Assembly: GCF_009469765.1 (NCBI RefSeq)
Contig: NZ_SSSQ01000017.1
Location: 1-64,000 of the forward strand
DNA length: 64,000 bases
Direction of reading: 5' to 3'
Origin: Dechloromonas hortensis
GTDB taxonomy: Bacteria; Pseudomonadota; Gammaproteobacteria; Burkholderiales; Rhodocyclaceae
Numbering within the stretch: position 1 is the stretch's first letter; every line of letters starts with the position of its first letter. Shown here piece by piece: positions 16,998-24,771 of this stretch. Below the pieces are notes generated by a model, which saw only the letters and a program-made list of their open reading frames with translations, had not been told where the DNA came from and searched no databases. The position numbers were made by a program, and so were the translations under genes.

Positions 16998-17585
16998 TTA
17001 CGCAAATTTTTTCTGGTGCGCTTCAACCGCCTTCAGGCGAGCCTCGGACAGGCGACGTTGCACCGATTCGGGGAGCGCCTCGCCGGTATCCGGTACTTGA
17101 TTGAGTGCGTGCGCCTCGACCGCCTTCAGGCGCGCCATCAGCAGGCGCAGCCCGATTTCTTCGGAGACTGCCAGTGCATCGTTTTCATCGTCGTCCGGAT
17201 CGGCCACCACCTTGGGGCGGCTGAATGAACGATGCAAGACCAGTTCGTCAATCCCGACTTCATACTCTTCATTCGGGTAGTAGGTGTGGCTTTGCTGGCT
17301 GCCGGCTGTCGTGGCGGCCAGCAAGGCGACCTGACGCCGCTCGGTGCGCGTCAACATGATGGTCGGCGAGATATTTTTCTTGGCCAGCCGTTGTTTCTTG
17401 GTCGAGCGAATCTCCAGTTTGACCACCTCGACAACCGGAGGAAGTGCCAGGATGGCCGAAACGGTAACGCCCGGGGTCGCTTCCGACGCGTCGACGAGCG
17501 ACCGCGTCTCCTCGCTCTCCGCGTCGGCGGCGAGGACATTTACGGATGAGAATGCGACCAGGGCCGCGACCAATAACCAACGCAT
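16998..17585 (-). CDS. Secreted hypothetical protein with a duplicated ARLKAVEAH segment
   Basis: A 195-residue exported protein: signal peptide MRWLLVAALVAFSSVNVLA, then a polar Glu/Asp-rich N-terminal part. The C-terminal 45 residues contain the segment ARLKAVEAH twice, 33 residues apart, and the DNA encoding both is also nearly identical. I do not recognise a family. ATG 17585 is preferred to an upstream TTG at 17597. No operon partner; the gap to the next gene (17586-17698) shows nothing else. Confidence 0.6.
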   Translation of the reverse strand: MRWLLVAALVAFSSVNVLAADAESEETRSLVDASEATPGVTVSAILALPPVVEVVKLEIRSTKKQRLAKKNISPTIMLTRTERRQVALLAATTAGSQQSHTYYPNEEYEVGIDELVLHRSFSRPKVVADPDDDENDALAVSEEIGLRLLMARLKAVEAHALNQVPDTGEALPESVQRRLSEARLKAVEAHQKKFA

Positions 17586-17698
17586 CGTGATGATCAACTG
17601 AAGCTAATACTACATTTTAGCGCTGTTTGGCCAATAGTTTACCTTCGACGAAGCCTGAGTTCAGATTGCTGCCGGGCGGGAGCGACAATGGCTTACTG

Positions 17699-18145
17699 TC
17701 ATATCGGCGGACGATAACCCACCGGGGCATACGGGTGACGCGGCTTGCCACTCCCTTTACCTGACCGGTAGCCACGGATGACTCTTTCTACCGCGGCGAC
17801 CACGGCCGAAGTTCCCTGCACCTTGCGGATGAAGTCCTCGGCACCATTCTGGATGGCACTGACCGCAGAAGAAATATCCCCAGATGCGGTGAAAAATATC
17901 AGGGGAAGCCAGATTTGCTGGCTGTTCAAAAATTCCTGCAACTCCAGGCCCGTCATGTCGGGAAGCTTCGACTCCAGAATCAGGCAAGCAAGCTGGGAGC
18001 GGTCATGGTTTTCGATGAAGTCAGCGGCGCAACTGAAAGCGGCCACCGATAAGCCGTGTGACCGAAGGCGTGAAACCAGCAAACCTCGACTATCGACGTC
18101 GTCGTCCAGGATGTATGCGATGAACTCTCGGTTGGTTTCGCTCAT
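17699..18145 (-). CDS. Stand-alone receiver protein with Glu in place of the phosphoacceptor Asp
   Basis: A 148-residue FixJ/NarL-type receiver without an output domain. The acidic triplet DDD (14-16), the Thr in FFTASGD and Lys in FIRKVQG are present, but the position of the phosphoacceptor reads LILESKLPDMTGLELQ, so Asp is replaced by Glu58; the Pro after the conserved Lys is also lost (KVQ instead of KPF). Glu can mimic phospho-Asp, so the protein may be locked on, or may have no phosphorylation at all. AAAGGAAG, 5 bases upstream, sets the start at 18145. It is divergent from the AraC regulator. Confidence 0.85.
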   Translation of the reverse strand: MSETNREFIAYILDDDVDSRGLLVSRLRSHGLSVAAFSCAADFIENHDRSQLACLILESKLPDMTGLELQEFLNSQQIWLPLIFFTASGDISSAVSAIQNGAEDFIRKVQGTSAVVAAVERVIRGYRSGKGSGKPRHPYAPVGYRPPI

Positions 18146-18272
18146 TTGACTTCCTTTCTGCACGTCTATGTTGCCGGACCGCATCGCTCACGTATCTTTG
18201 CAGGTTGTCGCAGTGTTTCTCGGCGCGGCCGCTCAAACGATCGAAACGCCCCTTGCGCCATCGCTTGTTACA

Positions 18273-18305
18273 ACGTTAGCATCGTCGAAAAATTCCGACT
18301 AACGT
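18273..18305. promoter_or_regulatory. Inverted repeat upstream of the AraC-type gene
   Basis: ACGTTAG (18273-18279) and CTAACGT (18299-18305) form a perfect inverted repeat around an inner GTCG...CGAC pair, ending 14 bases before the GTG start at 18320. It could be an operator or a leader hairpin. Confidence 0.4.
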
Positions 18306-18319
18306 CAAAAGGCCAGCAA

Positions 18320-19120
18320 GTGTCGTTTAACGGACAAACGAGTAACCGCAAGGTCCAGGGGCTGCGTTCGCTAAGAAAACTGCCCCGGCCGATTTACGGA
18401 CACGCCGAGGCGCTGCCAAACCAAGCCTTGCGCTATCGCCACAAGCATTCATGGGGGCAACTGGCCTATGCGGCGGAAGGTGTGATCGAAGTGCATACCG
18501 ATGCCGGTCGATTTGTGGCGCCGCCGCAACGTGCCATATGGATACCGGCCGGCATCACGCATCAGGTACGCAGCGGTCCTACGACTTGCATTCGCAGCCT
18601 CTACATCGAGCCGGAAATCCAGGGATGGGCAACTGAGCGTTGCCGGGTGATCGAGGTCAGCACCTTGCTGCGCGAGATGATCCGACGGTTTAGCTCGATC
18701 CCCGTCGAATACGATGAAACCGGCCCGGATGGGCGTTTCGCAGCGGTTCTGCTGGATCTCCTCGCCGAAGCACAGGAAGTGGAATTGATGCTTCCACTGC
18801 CACGGAGTGCGATCCTCCGCCGATTGTGCCGCAGCCTGCAGGAGCGCCCCGACGAAAAGCACGGCCTGGCTGAGTGGGCACTCCAGGTCGGCGTTTCGGA
18901 GAAAACCCTGAGTCGACTGTTTTTAAAGGAAACCGGACTAAGCTTTCGCGTCTGGCGCCAGCGCATGCGGCTACTGAGCGCATTGCCTGCACTGGAACGA
19001 GGCGACCGGGTGACCGATGTCTCGTGTGCCTGCGGATATGACTCCCTGTCGGCCTTCATTGCCGCATTCAGAAGCCAATTTAACTGTACCCCCGGCGTGT
19101 TTTCGCAAGCCAGGGCTTGA
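18320..19120 (+). CDS. AraC-family transcriptional regulator with cupin sensor domain
   Basis: A 266-residue regulator. The N-terminal half is a cupin (YRHKHSWGQLAYAAEGVIEV, then the RAIWIPAGITHQV strand), and the C-terminal ~95 residues carry two helix-turn-helix motifs (LAEWALQVGVSEKTLSRLF and VSCACGYDSLSAFIAAFR). The start is taken as GTG 18320 with AAAGG upstream; the longer in-frame reading back to 18146 has no family character and spans the divergent promoter. Ligand and target are unknown; the divergent receiver gene is the obvious candidate target. Confidence 0.85.
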   Translation: MSFNGQTSNRKVQGLRSLRKLPRPIYGHAEALPNQALRYRHKHSWGQLAYAAEGVIEVHTDAGRFVAPPQRAIWIPAGITHQVRSGPTTCIRSLYIEPEIQGWATERCRVIEVSTLLREMIRRFSSIPVEYDETGPDGRFAAVLLDLLAEAQEVELMLPLPRSAILRRLCRSLQERPDEKHGLAEWALQVGVSEKTLSRLFLKETGLSFRVWRQRMRLLSALPALERGDRVTDVSCACGYDSLSAFIAAFRSQFNCTPGVFSQARA

Positions 19121-19171
19121 TCCGAAGCCAGCCTTAAGCTGCAGGTGATAAGAGTTCGGGTAAAACGGGAG

Positions 19172-19211
19172 TTGACGAAAACATATCGATATAACTAAGA
19201 TTGTCGATATG
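19172..19211 (+). promoter_or_regulatory. Promoter and inverted-repeat operator of the arsR-aas operon
   Basis: TTGACG (19172-19177) and TAAGAT (19196-19201) with an 18-base spacer make a plausible sigma-70 promoter. A perfect inverted repeat, CATATCGA (19182-19189) and TCGATATG (19204-19211), spans the -10 element and ends on the ATG of the ArsR gene. The predicted transcription start falls at or within a base or two of that ATG, so the message may be leaderless. This is a classical place for autorepression. Confidence 0.6.
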
Positions 19212-19520
19212 AAAAAAGACTACTCCCGAACAATTCCTGCCGAGTGGCAGGCCATGTCCCGCATTTTCGTCGCGCTCGGCGACGAGCACCGGCAGCGCAT
19301 CCTGCTGCTGTTCGAGCCGGGCGAGCGGCTCAATGTCGGGCAGATCGCCGAAGTCTCGACGCTGGCGCGGTCCACCGTCTCGCACCACCTGAAAATCCTG
19401 CACGAATCCGGCGTGCTGGCTTCCGAAAAGCTCGGCAAGGAAGTCTGGTTCTGGATCAACCGCGATGCCCTGCAACTCACGCTCGGCAACGTTCTCGACT
19501 ATCTGAAGGAAAACACCTGA
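19209..19520 (+). CDS. ArsR-family winged-helix regulator without cysteines
   Basis: A 103-residue winged helix protein (RIFVALGDEHRQRILLLF, then the recognition helix STLARSTVSHHLKILHESGV). It contains no cysteine, so the metal sites of ArsR/SmtB sensors are absent and a different signal is implied. No Shine-Dalgarno is visible before ATG 19209, in keeping with the promoter lying right on the start codon; ATG 19254 is the alternative. Its TGA overlaps the next ATG by one base. As the first gene of a lipid operon it is probably the autoregulator of that operon. Confidence 0.88.
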   Translation: MKKDYSRTIPAEWQAMSRIFVALGDEHRQRILLLFEPGERLNVGQIAEVSTLARSTVSHHLKILHESGVLASEKLGKEVWFWINRDALQLTLGNVLDYLKENT

Positions 19521-21661
19521 TGCGCAAATTGTTGCGGCCGCTGTTGCGCGGCCTGGCCCGCCTGTTGTTTCGTGTCGACGTCCGGATGCAGCAGGCCGAT
19601 TTCGCGCGCCAACGGTTGCTCGTCGTCGCCAACCACGAATCCTTCCTCGATGGCCTGCTGATTGGCCTGTTCCTGCCGATCGACCCGGTCTTCGTCGTCC
19701 ATACCGGCATCGCCAATAATTTCTGGTTCCGTATCCTGCTCTCGCAGGTCGAGTATCTGGCGGTGGACCCGACCAGCCCGATGGCGATGAAGAAGGTCAT
19801 CCGGCTGATCGAGGCCGGCCGGCCGGTGGTCATCTTCCCGGAAGGGCGGATCACGCTGACCGGCAGCCTGATGAAGGTGTACGACGGCCCGGCCTTCGTC
19901 GCCGCCAAGACCGGGGCGACGGTGCTGCCGGTACGCCTGGACGGGGCTTCGCGCAGCTATTTCTCGCGCCTGTCCGGCAAGTATCCCAAGGAGCTCTTTC
20001 CACAGATTCGCCTGACCGTGCTGCCCGAGCGGCATTTCCCGATGCCGGTGGCGGCCACTGCCAAGCTGCGTCGGCGCAAGGCGGGCGAGCAGATGCGCCA
20101 GCTGATGCAGGAAATGATCTTCGCCTCGCGGCCGCAGCAGACGTTGTACACGGCGCTGTGCGATGCCGCCGAAATTTTCGGCAAGCGCCGCCGCCTGCTC
20201 GAGGACGTCAAGCAGATCGAGTATTCCTATAACGACCTGCTCAAGATGGCGCTGATTCTCGGCCGCCAGGTCGAGCGGATTTCCGACCCCGGTGAAAAGG
20301 TCGGCCTGTTGCTGCCCAACCTGGTGCCGACCATCGGGCTGATCTTCGGCCTGACGGCGCGCCGCCGCGTGCCGGCCATGCTCAACTACACGGCCGGGGT
20401 CGATGCCATGCAGGCCGCCTGTGAAGGCGCCCAAATTCGCAGCATCGTCACCTCGCGTGCCTTCGTCGAGCAGGCCAAGCTGACCGACAAGCTGGCCGTG
20501 CTGCACGGCGTCCAACTGCATTACCTGGAAGACATCCGCGAGCAGATCGGGCTGGCCGACAAGCTGTGGCTGATGCTCTACGCCATCCACCGGCCGCGCG
20601 CTTTCGAGCTGCACGCCTCGCCGGAGGAGGCGGCGGTCGTGTTGTTTACCTCCGGCTCCGAGGGCAAGCCGAAGGGGGTCGTGCTGCCGCATCGCGCCAT
20701 TCTTGCCAACATCGCGCAGATCCGGGCGGTGATCGACTTCTCGGTGGACGACAAGGTGCTCAATGCGCTGCCCATCTTCCATTCCTTCGGCCTGACCGCT
20801 GGTGCGCTGCTGCCGGTGCTGACCGGGGCCAGCCTCTTTCTCTATCCGTCGCCGCTGCATTACCGGATCATCCCGGAACTGGCCTACGACCGTTCCTGTA
20901 CCGTGCTCTTCGGCACCTCGACCTTCCTCGGCAACTACGCCAAGTTCGCCCATCCCTACGACTTCTATCGTCTGCGCTACGTCGTCGCCGGCGCCGAAAA
21001 GCTGTCGGAAGCGGTGCGCAGCCAGTGGTTCGAGAAATTCGGCATCCGCATCTTTGAAGGCTACGGCGCCACCGAAACGGCGCCGGTGCTGGCGGTCAAC
21101 ACGCCGATGGCCTACAAAACCGGTACCGTCGGCAACCTGCTGCCGGGCATCGAGTATCGCCTGCAGCCGGTGTCCGGCATCGAGCATGGCGGCATCCTGC
21201 ACGTGCGCGGCCCGAATGTGATGTCCGGCTATCTGAAGTCCGACCAACCGGGCGTGCTGCAGCCGCCGCTCTCCGAGCTCGGCGACGGCTGGTACGAAAC
21301 CGGCGACGTGGTGCAGATCGACGACGAGGGTTTTCTCAAGATCGTCGGCCGCGTCAAGCGCTTCGCCAAGATCGCCGGCGAGATGGTCAGCCTGGAAGTC
21401 GCCGAAAAGCTGGCGACGGCCAGTTCGCCCGACAAGCTGCATGCCGTGTCGAGTCAGCCCGATGCCAGCAAGGGCGAGGCGCTGGTGCTGTTCACCACCG
21501 ACGGCGAGTTGAGCCGCGAACTGCTGGCCGCCAAGGCGCGCGAACTCGGCGTGCCCGAGCTGGCCGTACCGCGCAAGATCCAGCGCGTCGAAGCGCTGCC
21601 GCTGCTCGGCACCGGCAAGATCGATTACGTGACGCTGAAACGTCTGGCGGAGGCGGTATGA
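19520..21661 (+). CDS. aas: Bifunctional acyltransferase / acyl-ACP synthetase
   Basis: A 713-residue fusion. Residues ~1-200 are a PlsC-type acyltransferase with NHESFLD (NHx4D) and the FPEGR motif. Residues ~230-713 are an AMP-forming acyl ligase with FTSGSEGKPKGV (P-loop), GYGATETAP and YETGDVVQIDDEGF, RVKRFAKIAGEMVSLE. E. coli Aas has this order; it activates fatty acids on ACP and re-acylates 2-acyl-lysophosphatidylethanolamine at the inner membrane. Start ATG 19520 overlaps the arsR stop; the gene end overlaps the next ATG by 4 bases (ATGA). Substrate preference is inferred from family. Confidence 0.9.
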   Translation: MRKLLRPLLRGLARLLFRVDVRMQQADFARQRLLVVANHESFLDGLLIGLFLPIDPVFVVHTGIANNFWFRILLSQVEYLAVDPTSPMAMKKVIRLIEAGRPVVIFPEGRITLTGSLMKVYDGPAFVAAKTGATVLPVRLDGASRSYFSRLSGKYPKELFPQIRLTVLPERHFPMPVAATAKLRRRKAGEQMRQLMQEMIFASRPQQTLYTALCDAAEIFGKRRRLLEDVKQIEYSYNDLLKMALILGRQVERISDPGEKVGLLLPNLVPTIGLIFGLTARRRVPAMLNYTAGVDAMQAACEGAQIRSIVTSRAFVEQAKLTDKLAVLHGVQLHYLEDIREQIGLADKLWLMLYAIHRPRAFELHASPEEAAVVLFTSGSEGKPKGVVLPHRAILANIAQIRAVIDFSVDDKVLNALPIFHSFGLTAGALLPVLTGASLFLYPSPLHYRIIPELAYDRSCTVLFGTSTFLGNYAKFAHPYDFYRLRYVVAGAEKLSEAVRSQWFEKFGIRIFEGYGATETAPVLAVNTPMAYKTGTVGNLLPGIEYRLQPVSGIEHGGILHVRGPNVMSGYLKSDQPGVLQPPLSELGDGWYETGDVVQIDDEGFLKIVGRVKRFAKIAGEMVSLEVAEKLATASSPDKLHAVSSQPDASKGEALVLFTTDGELSRELLAAKARELGVPELAVPRKIQRVEALPLLGTGKIDYVTLKRLAEAV

Positions 21662-22884
21662 AGGCCGACCGTCGGCGTTTTCTCGGCTGGCTGGCCGGTG
21701 CTGCCGGGCTGGCGGCCGGGGGCGGGGCGCTGGCCAAGCCGCTGCTGGTCAATCAATGCCGCGTCGCCATTCCGGCTGGCCTGATCGACAGCCCGTGGCT
21801 GAAACAGGCGTGGGCCGACGTTGACCCGGCACAGTTGTGGGACTGCCACGTCCATCTGGCCGGCATTGGCGATGGCGGCAGCGGCATCGTGGTCGGGCCG
21901 CAATTGTCCTCGCCCCTGCATCCGCTGCACTACGCCCAGCGTCTGTTCTACATGAATGCCGGCTGTGCCCACGAGGCGCCGGGCAAGGTCGATCAGGCCT
22001 ATGTCGCACGTCTGCTCAACCTGTGCGATGCGATGCCGGCCGGCTTCAAGGTCATGCTTTTCGCTTTCGAGCGCTTTCACGACGGCCGGGGCGATGCGCA
22101 TCCCGAGCACTCCGCCTTCTACGTGCCGAATGCCTGGGCCGCCAAGCTGGCCGGGGATTTTCCGGCGCGCTTCGAGTGGGTCGCCTCCTTGCATCCCTAC
22201 CACGCGGCTGCGGTCGACGACCTGCAACAGGCAATTTCCCAGGGCGCCCGCGCCGTCAAATGGCTGCCAGCCGCGATGGGCATGGACCCGGCTGCGGCCC
22301 GCTGCGATGCTTTCTACCGCGTGCTGGCCGAGAGTGGCACACCGCTGATCGTTCATTGCGGCGAGGAAAAAGCCGTCAAAGGCAGTGACACGCAGGCCTT
22401 CGGCAACCCGCTGCGCCTGCGCCGCGCGCTCGATGCCGGGGTCAAGGTCGTCGTCGCCCATTGCGCCTCGCTTGGCGAGGGTCTCGACGACGCTGGCAAG
22501 CCGCGTGCAAGTTTCGACCTCTTCCTGCAACTGATGGCCGAGCCGCGCGCCAAGGGGCTGCTGCACGGCGACATTTCGGCCATTACCCAGCGCAACCGGA
22601 AACCGGCCTTGATTCGTACGCTGCTCGAGCGCGGCGACCTGCACGATCGCCTGCTGCACGGCTCCGACTACCCGCTGCCCGGCATCGTGCCGCTGACCTC
22701 GACCGCTTCCCTGGCACGCGCCGGCTTGCTGCCGAAAGCGGCAGTTCATGATCTCGACATCCTGCGCCAGCACAATCCGCTGCTCTTCGACTTCACCCTG
22801 AAGCGCCTGCTCAACTGGCAGGGTCATTCCTTCTCTCCGGCGGTCTTCAACACCCGCCGACTTTTTGCAGCGAGCCACGCATGA
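21658..22884 (+). CDS. Tat-exported amidohydrolase-family metalloenzyme
   Basis: A 408-residue protein. The N terminus has a twin-arginine signal, DRRRFLGWLAGAAGLAAGGG. The mature part is a TIM-barrel amidohydrolase: metal-binding DCHVH, later LIVHCGEEKAV, VVVAHCASLGEG and LLHGSDYPLPG. Members of this amidohydrolase-2-like group hydrolyse or decarboxylate diverse substrates. It lies inside a lipid-acylation operon with 4-base overlaps on both sides, so it may act on a periplasmic lipid-derived compound; that is inference. A weak copy of the bipartite motif (16 of 19) lies at 22208-22237. Confidence 0.8.
   Translation: MKADRRRFLGWLAGAAGLAAGGGALAKPLLVNQCRVAIPAGLIDSPWLKQAWADVDPAQLWDCHVHLAGIGDGGSGIVVGPQLSSPLHPLHYAQRLFYMNAGCAHEAPGKVDQAYVARLLNLCDAMPAGFKVMLFAFERFHDGRGDAHPEHSAFYVPNAWAAKLAGDFPARFEWVASLHPYHAAAVDDLQQAISQGARAVKWLPAAMGMDPAAARCDAFYRVLAESGTPLIVHCGEEKAVKGSDTQAFGNPLRLRRALDAGVKVVVAHCASLGEGLDDAGKPRASFDLFLQLMAEPRAKGLLHGDISAITQRNRKPALIRTLLERGDLHDRLLHGSDYPLPGIVPLTSTASLARAGLLPKAAVHDLDILRQHNPLLFDFTLKRLLNWQGHSFSPAVFNTRRLFAASHA
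22208..22237 (-). repeat. Bipartite motif, weak copy (16 of 19)
   Basis: On the minus strand AAATTGCC-N11-GTCGACCGCAG, inside the amidohydrolase coding region (encoding the AAAVDDLQQAI segment). The right half is perfect; the left half matches 5 of 8. Confidence 0.35.
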
Positions 22885-24761
22885 GCGGACAATTCGGACT
22901 TCTCAAACAAGAGCGCTTCGCGCCTTTCTTCGTCACGCAGTTTCTCGGCGCCTTCAACGACAACCTGTTCAAGAACGCGCTGGTCGTGCTGCTCACCTTC
23001 CAGGCGGCGCAATGGACGACGCTGCCGGCCGAGTTGCTGGCCAACCTGGCGGCCGGCATCTTCATCCTGCCTTTCTTCCTGTTCTCGGCGACCGCCGGGC
23101 AGTTGGCCGACAAGTACGACAAAGCCATGCTGGCCAGATTGGTCAAGGTGCTGGAGATGCTGATCATGGGCGTCGCCGCCGCCGGCTTCTTCCTGCACAG
23201 TCTGCCGGTGCTGATGGGGGCGCTCTTCCTGCTCGGCCTGCATTCGACGTTGTTCGGGCCGGTCAAGTACGCCATCCTGCCGCAACACCTGCACAGCGAC
23301 GAGCTGGTCGGCGGCAATGCGCTGATCGAGGCCGGCACTTTCGTCGCCATCCTGATCGGCACGCTGGCCGGCGGCCTGCTCGCCGGCTCGGTCGAACATC
23401 CGGCCTGGATCGCGCTCGGCGGCTTCGTCGTCGCCGCGGGCGGCTACCTGACCAGCCGCGGCATTCCGGCGGCGCCGGCGCCGGACCCGGGGCTGGCGGT
23501 CAACCTCAATCCGCTGACCGAAACCTGGCGCAATATCAATTTCGCCCGGCAGAACCGCACGGTTTTCCTGTCCATCCTCGGTATCTCGTGGTTCTGGCTG
23601 TACGGCGCGCTCTTCCTCGCCCAGTTCCCGGTCTATGCCAAGAACGTGCTCGGTGGCGGCGAGTCGGCGGTGACGCTGCTGCTGGCCACCTTCACGGTCG
23701 GCATCGGCATCGGTTCGATGCTTTGCGAGCGGATGTCCGGCAAGCAGGTCGAAATCGGCCTGGTGCCGTTCGGTTCGATCGGCCTGACGCTGTTCGGGCT
23801 CGATCTCTATTTCGCGTCGCCGGTCGGCCTGGCCGGCACGACGCCGCATCAACTGCTCGCCTTGCTCAGCATCCCGGCAGTCTGGCGCGTGCTGGTCGAC
23901 CTGATGTTGCTCGGCACCTTCGGTGGCTTCTTCATCGTGCCGCTCTATGCGCTGGTCCAACTGCGCAGTTCGCCGGACCACCGGGCCCGCATCATCGCCG
24001 CCAACAACATCCTCAACGCCCTGTTCATGGTGGTCGGCGCGCTCGGGGCGGCGGCCATGCTCGGCGCCGGGCTGTCGATCCCGGCGCTGTTCGGCATCGC
24101 CGCCCTGCTCAATGCGGCGGTGGCGATCTACATCTACGGGCTGGTGCCGGAATTCCTGTTGCGCTTCATCGCCTGGCTGCTGGTCAAGGCGGCCTACCGG
24201 CTGCGCTGTGAAGGACTAGAACATATCCCGGGCGAGGGGGCGGCGGTGCTCGTCGCCAACCATGTCAGCTTCGTCGATGCGGTGGTGATCATGGGCGCTT
24301 CGCCGCGGCCGCTGCGCTTCGTGATGGACTACCGGATCTTCCGCATTCCGCTGCTCAGCTTCATCTTCCGCCACTGCGGCGCGATCCCCATCGCCTCGGC
24401 CAAGGAGGATGCGGCACTGATGGAAAAAGCCTTCGCCGAGGTGTCGACCGCGCTGGCCAACGGCGAATTGGTCGCCATTTTTCCGGAAGGCTATATCAGC
24501 CGCGACGGCGAATTGCAGACCTTCCGCCCCGGCATCAGCCGCATCCTCGCCGCCAACCCAGTGCCGGTGGTGCCGCTGGCGCTGTCCGGCCTGTGGGGTA
24601 GTTTCTTTTCACGGATCGACGGCGAGGCGATGAAAACGCCTTTCCGGCGCGGTTTGTTTTCGCGGATCAGCCTGCGGGTCGGGGCGCCGCTCGCTGCCGC
24701 CGAGGCGACGCCGGCCAGGTTGCAGGCCACGGTGCTCGCCTTGCGTGGCGAACAGCGCTAA
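22881..24761 (+). CDS. MFS transporter fused to a PlsC acyltransferase (LplT-like fusion)
   Basis: A 626-residue protein. Residues ~1-420 are a twelve-segment MFS transporter related to LplT, the lysophospholipid flippase (starts FVTQFLGAFNDNLFKNALVV in the first helix). Residues ~430-626 are a second glycerolipid acyltransferase domain with N460-H461-x4-D466 (NHVSFVD) and FPEGYISRDG. With the upstream Aas-type gene this makes a set that would flip lysophospholipids inward and re-acylate them, as LplT-Aas do in E. coli, but here each protein carries its own PlsC domain. ATGA overlap with the preceding gene. Confidence 0.88.
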   Translation: MSGQFGLLKQERFAPFFVTQFLGAFNDNLFKNALVVLLTFQAAQWTTLPAELLANLAAGIFILPFFLFSATAGQLADKYDKAMLARLVKVLEMLIMGVAAAGFFLHSLPVLMGALFLLGLHSTLFGPVKYAILPQHLHSDELVGGNALIEAGTFVAILIGTLAGGLLAGSVEHPAWIALGGFVVAAGGYLTSRGIPAAPAPDPGLAVNLNPLTETWRNINFARQNRTVFLSILGISWFWLYGALFLAQFPVYAKNVLGGGESAVTLLLATFTVGIGIGSMLCERMSGKQVEIGLVPFGSIGLTLFGLDLYFASPVGLAGTTPHQLLALLSIPAVWRVLVDLMLLGTFGGFFIVPLYALVQLRSSPDHRARIIAANNILNALFMVVGALGAAAMLGAGLSIPALFGIAALLNAAVAIYIYGLVPEFLLRFIAWLLVKAAYRLRCEGLEHIPGEGAAVLVANHVSFVDAVVIMGASPRPLRFVMDYRIFRIPLLSFIFRHCGAIPIASAKEDAALMEKAFAEVSTALANGELVAIFPEGYISRDGELQTFRPGISRILAANPVPVVPLALSGLWGSFFSRIDGEAMKTPFRRGLFSRISLRVGAPLAAAEATPARLQATVLALRGEQR

Positions 24762-24771
24762 GGCCGGCGTG

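Noticed and set aside
19499..21442. 647-residue open frame antisense to the Aas-like gene
   Set aside because: Rich in Gln, Arg and His with no family motif; shadow of the acyltransferase/ligase gene.
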